The position numbers and the translations under genes were made by a program. From Sivonenia sp049582005 (GTDB taxonomy: Bacteria > Cyanobacteriota > Cyanobacteriia > Gloeobacterales > PMM-0068), in the NCBI GenBank assembly GCA_049582005.1, contig JBAUTB010000027.1:1-14324 (forward strand): a stretch of 14,324 bases of DNA. Direction: 5' to 3'. How positions within the stretch are numbered: position 1 is the first letter of the stretch; every line of letters begins with the position of its first letter. The notes below the pieces were generated by a model. It saw only the letters and a program-made list of their open reading frames with translations. It had not been told where the DNA came from and searched no databases. Below, piece by piece: positions 13,889-14,324 of this stretch.

Positions 13889-14324
13889 ATGTCTGCTCCT
13901 AAATGTCCTAACCCCAAGTGCGAATACTTCAACCGTACGCTCCCCAATAGTGCCCAGGTCTGTCCGATGTGTGGCACTCCTTTGGGAAATGTTGTAGCGC
14001 GCCCTGCCGCCCAGCCTGCCTACCAAGCTCCGGGCAGCGCTCAACCGGCCTTTGGACTCGGTGTGGACGCCCCTCGCCCCGCTGCACCCATGGGCACTGC
14101 TCGCCCCATCCTCAAACTGATTCATGCTTCCGGTCGTGAATTCACGCTGCGTGGGGAGGAAGCCCATATCGGTCGTCGAGGAGGAACCGTGAAACCAAAA
14201 CCGGAAATTGATTTAACCGGAATTCCGAATGACCAAGTAGTTTCTCGTCCCCATGCCCGTATCTACTGGGACCAGACCTACAGTACCTATACCTTTGTCG
14301 ATAGCAATAGCCGCAATGGGAGCT
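13889..14324 (+). CDS. Zinc-ribbon FHA-domain protein (3' end outside window)
   Basis: 145 codons are visible and the frame is still open at the window end. C6, C11, C25 and C28 (CPMCG) form the same four-cysteine prefix seen in the neighbouring kinases. An Ala/Pro-rich linker (about 32-75) precedes an FHA domain starting near residue 78 (RPILKLIHASGREFTL), with GRRGG, VVSRPHARI and NSRNGS carrying the expected Gly-Arg, Ser-Arg-x-His and Asn-Gly phosphothreonine-binding residues. Its start lies 5 nt after the pseudokinase stop codon, so the two are almost certainly co-transcribed and probably act together. The likely role is reading phosphorylated threonines on a partner; what follows the FHA domain is unknown. 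Confidence 0.88.
   Translation, partial: MSAPKCPNPKCEYFNRTLPNSAQVCPMCGTPLGNVVARPAAQPAYQAPGSAQPAFGLGVDAPRPAAPMGTARPILKLIHASGREFTLRGEEAHIGRRGGTVKPKPEIDLTGIPNDQVVSRPHARIYWDQTYSTYTFVDSNSRNGS

Noticed and set aside
13829..14167. 112-codon minus-strand ORF at the right end
   Set aside because: It overlaps the clear zinc-ribbon/FHA frame and the end of the pseudokinase; its composition is Arg/Gly/Ser-rich, as in a shadow frame.

Overview
The window looks cyanobacterial. The evidence is the family of Ser/Thr kinase-like and FHA proteins carrying a four-cysteine zinc-ribbon prefix, a pseudokinase fused to a phosphate-binding-protein-like domain, a histidine kinase of a type I recognise from cyanobacteria, and one HIP1 octamer (GCGATCGC, 12141-12148). 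I cannot name the genus.

Layout. Positions 1-732 have no convincing gene but carry many short hairpins, possibly a large structured RNA. A 300-bp element with perfect 25-bp inverted ends (733-1032) holds the N-terminal helix-turn-helix fragment of an insertion-sequence transposase. From 7014 down to 1139 a tightly spaced minus-strand operon encodes part of a phage-tail-like contractile injection system (CIS). In transcription order it holds a DUF4255 tail-terminator-type protein, one sheath, three inner-tube paralogues, two tail-assembly-chaperone-like paralogues, a DUF6760-like protein and a zinc-ribbon Ser/Thr kinase. Baseplate, spike, tape-measure, LysM and AAA+ ATPase genes are absent, so the CIS is either split between loci or completed elsewhere.

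A roughly 430-bp divergent intergenic region with inverted repeats separates this operon from a plus-strand cluster: soluble histidine kinase, NarL/LuxR-type response regulator, and two small RTX beta-roll proteins that share an N-terminal motif. Convergent to these is a minus-strand FHA protein with a C-terminal membrane anchor and nine T-x-[FLM]-Q motifs. Divergent from it are a membrane pseudokinase with an extracytoplasmic binding-protein domain and then a zinc-ribbon/FHA protein cut by the window end.

Main observations. (1) The DUF6760-like ORF has no plausible start of its own. It is joined to the upstream chaperone frame by a G5 run, a 6-nt spacer and a 12-bp stem-loop, the architecture of a programmed -1 frameshift like that of phage tail-assembly chaperones. 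(2) An active kinase, a pseudokinase receptor and two FHA proteins surround the CIS genes, suggesting control by threonine phosphorylation comparable to the PpkA/Fha pathway of type VI secretion. This is inference from gene neighbourhood and motifs only.
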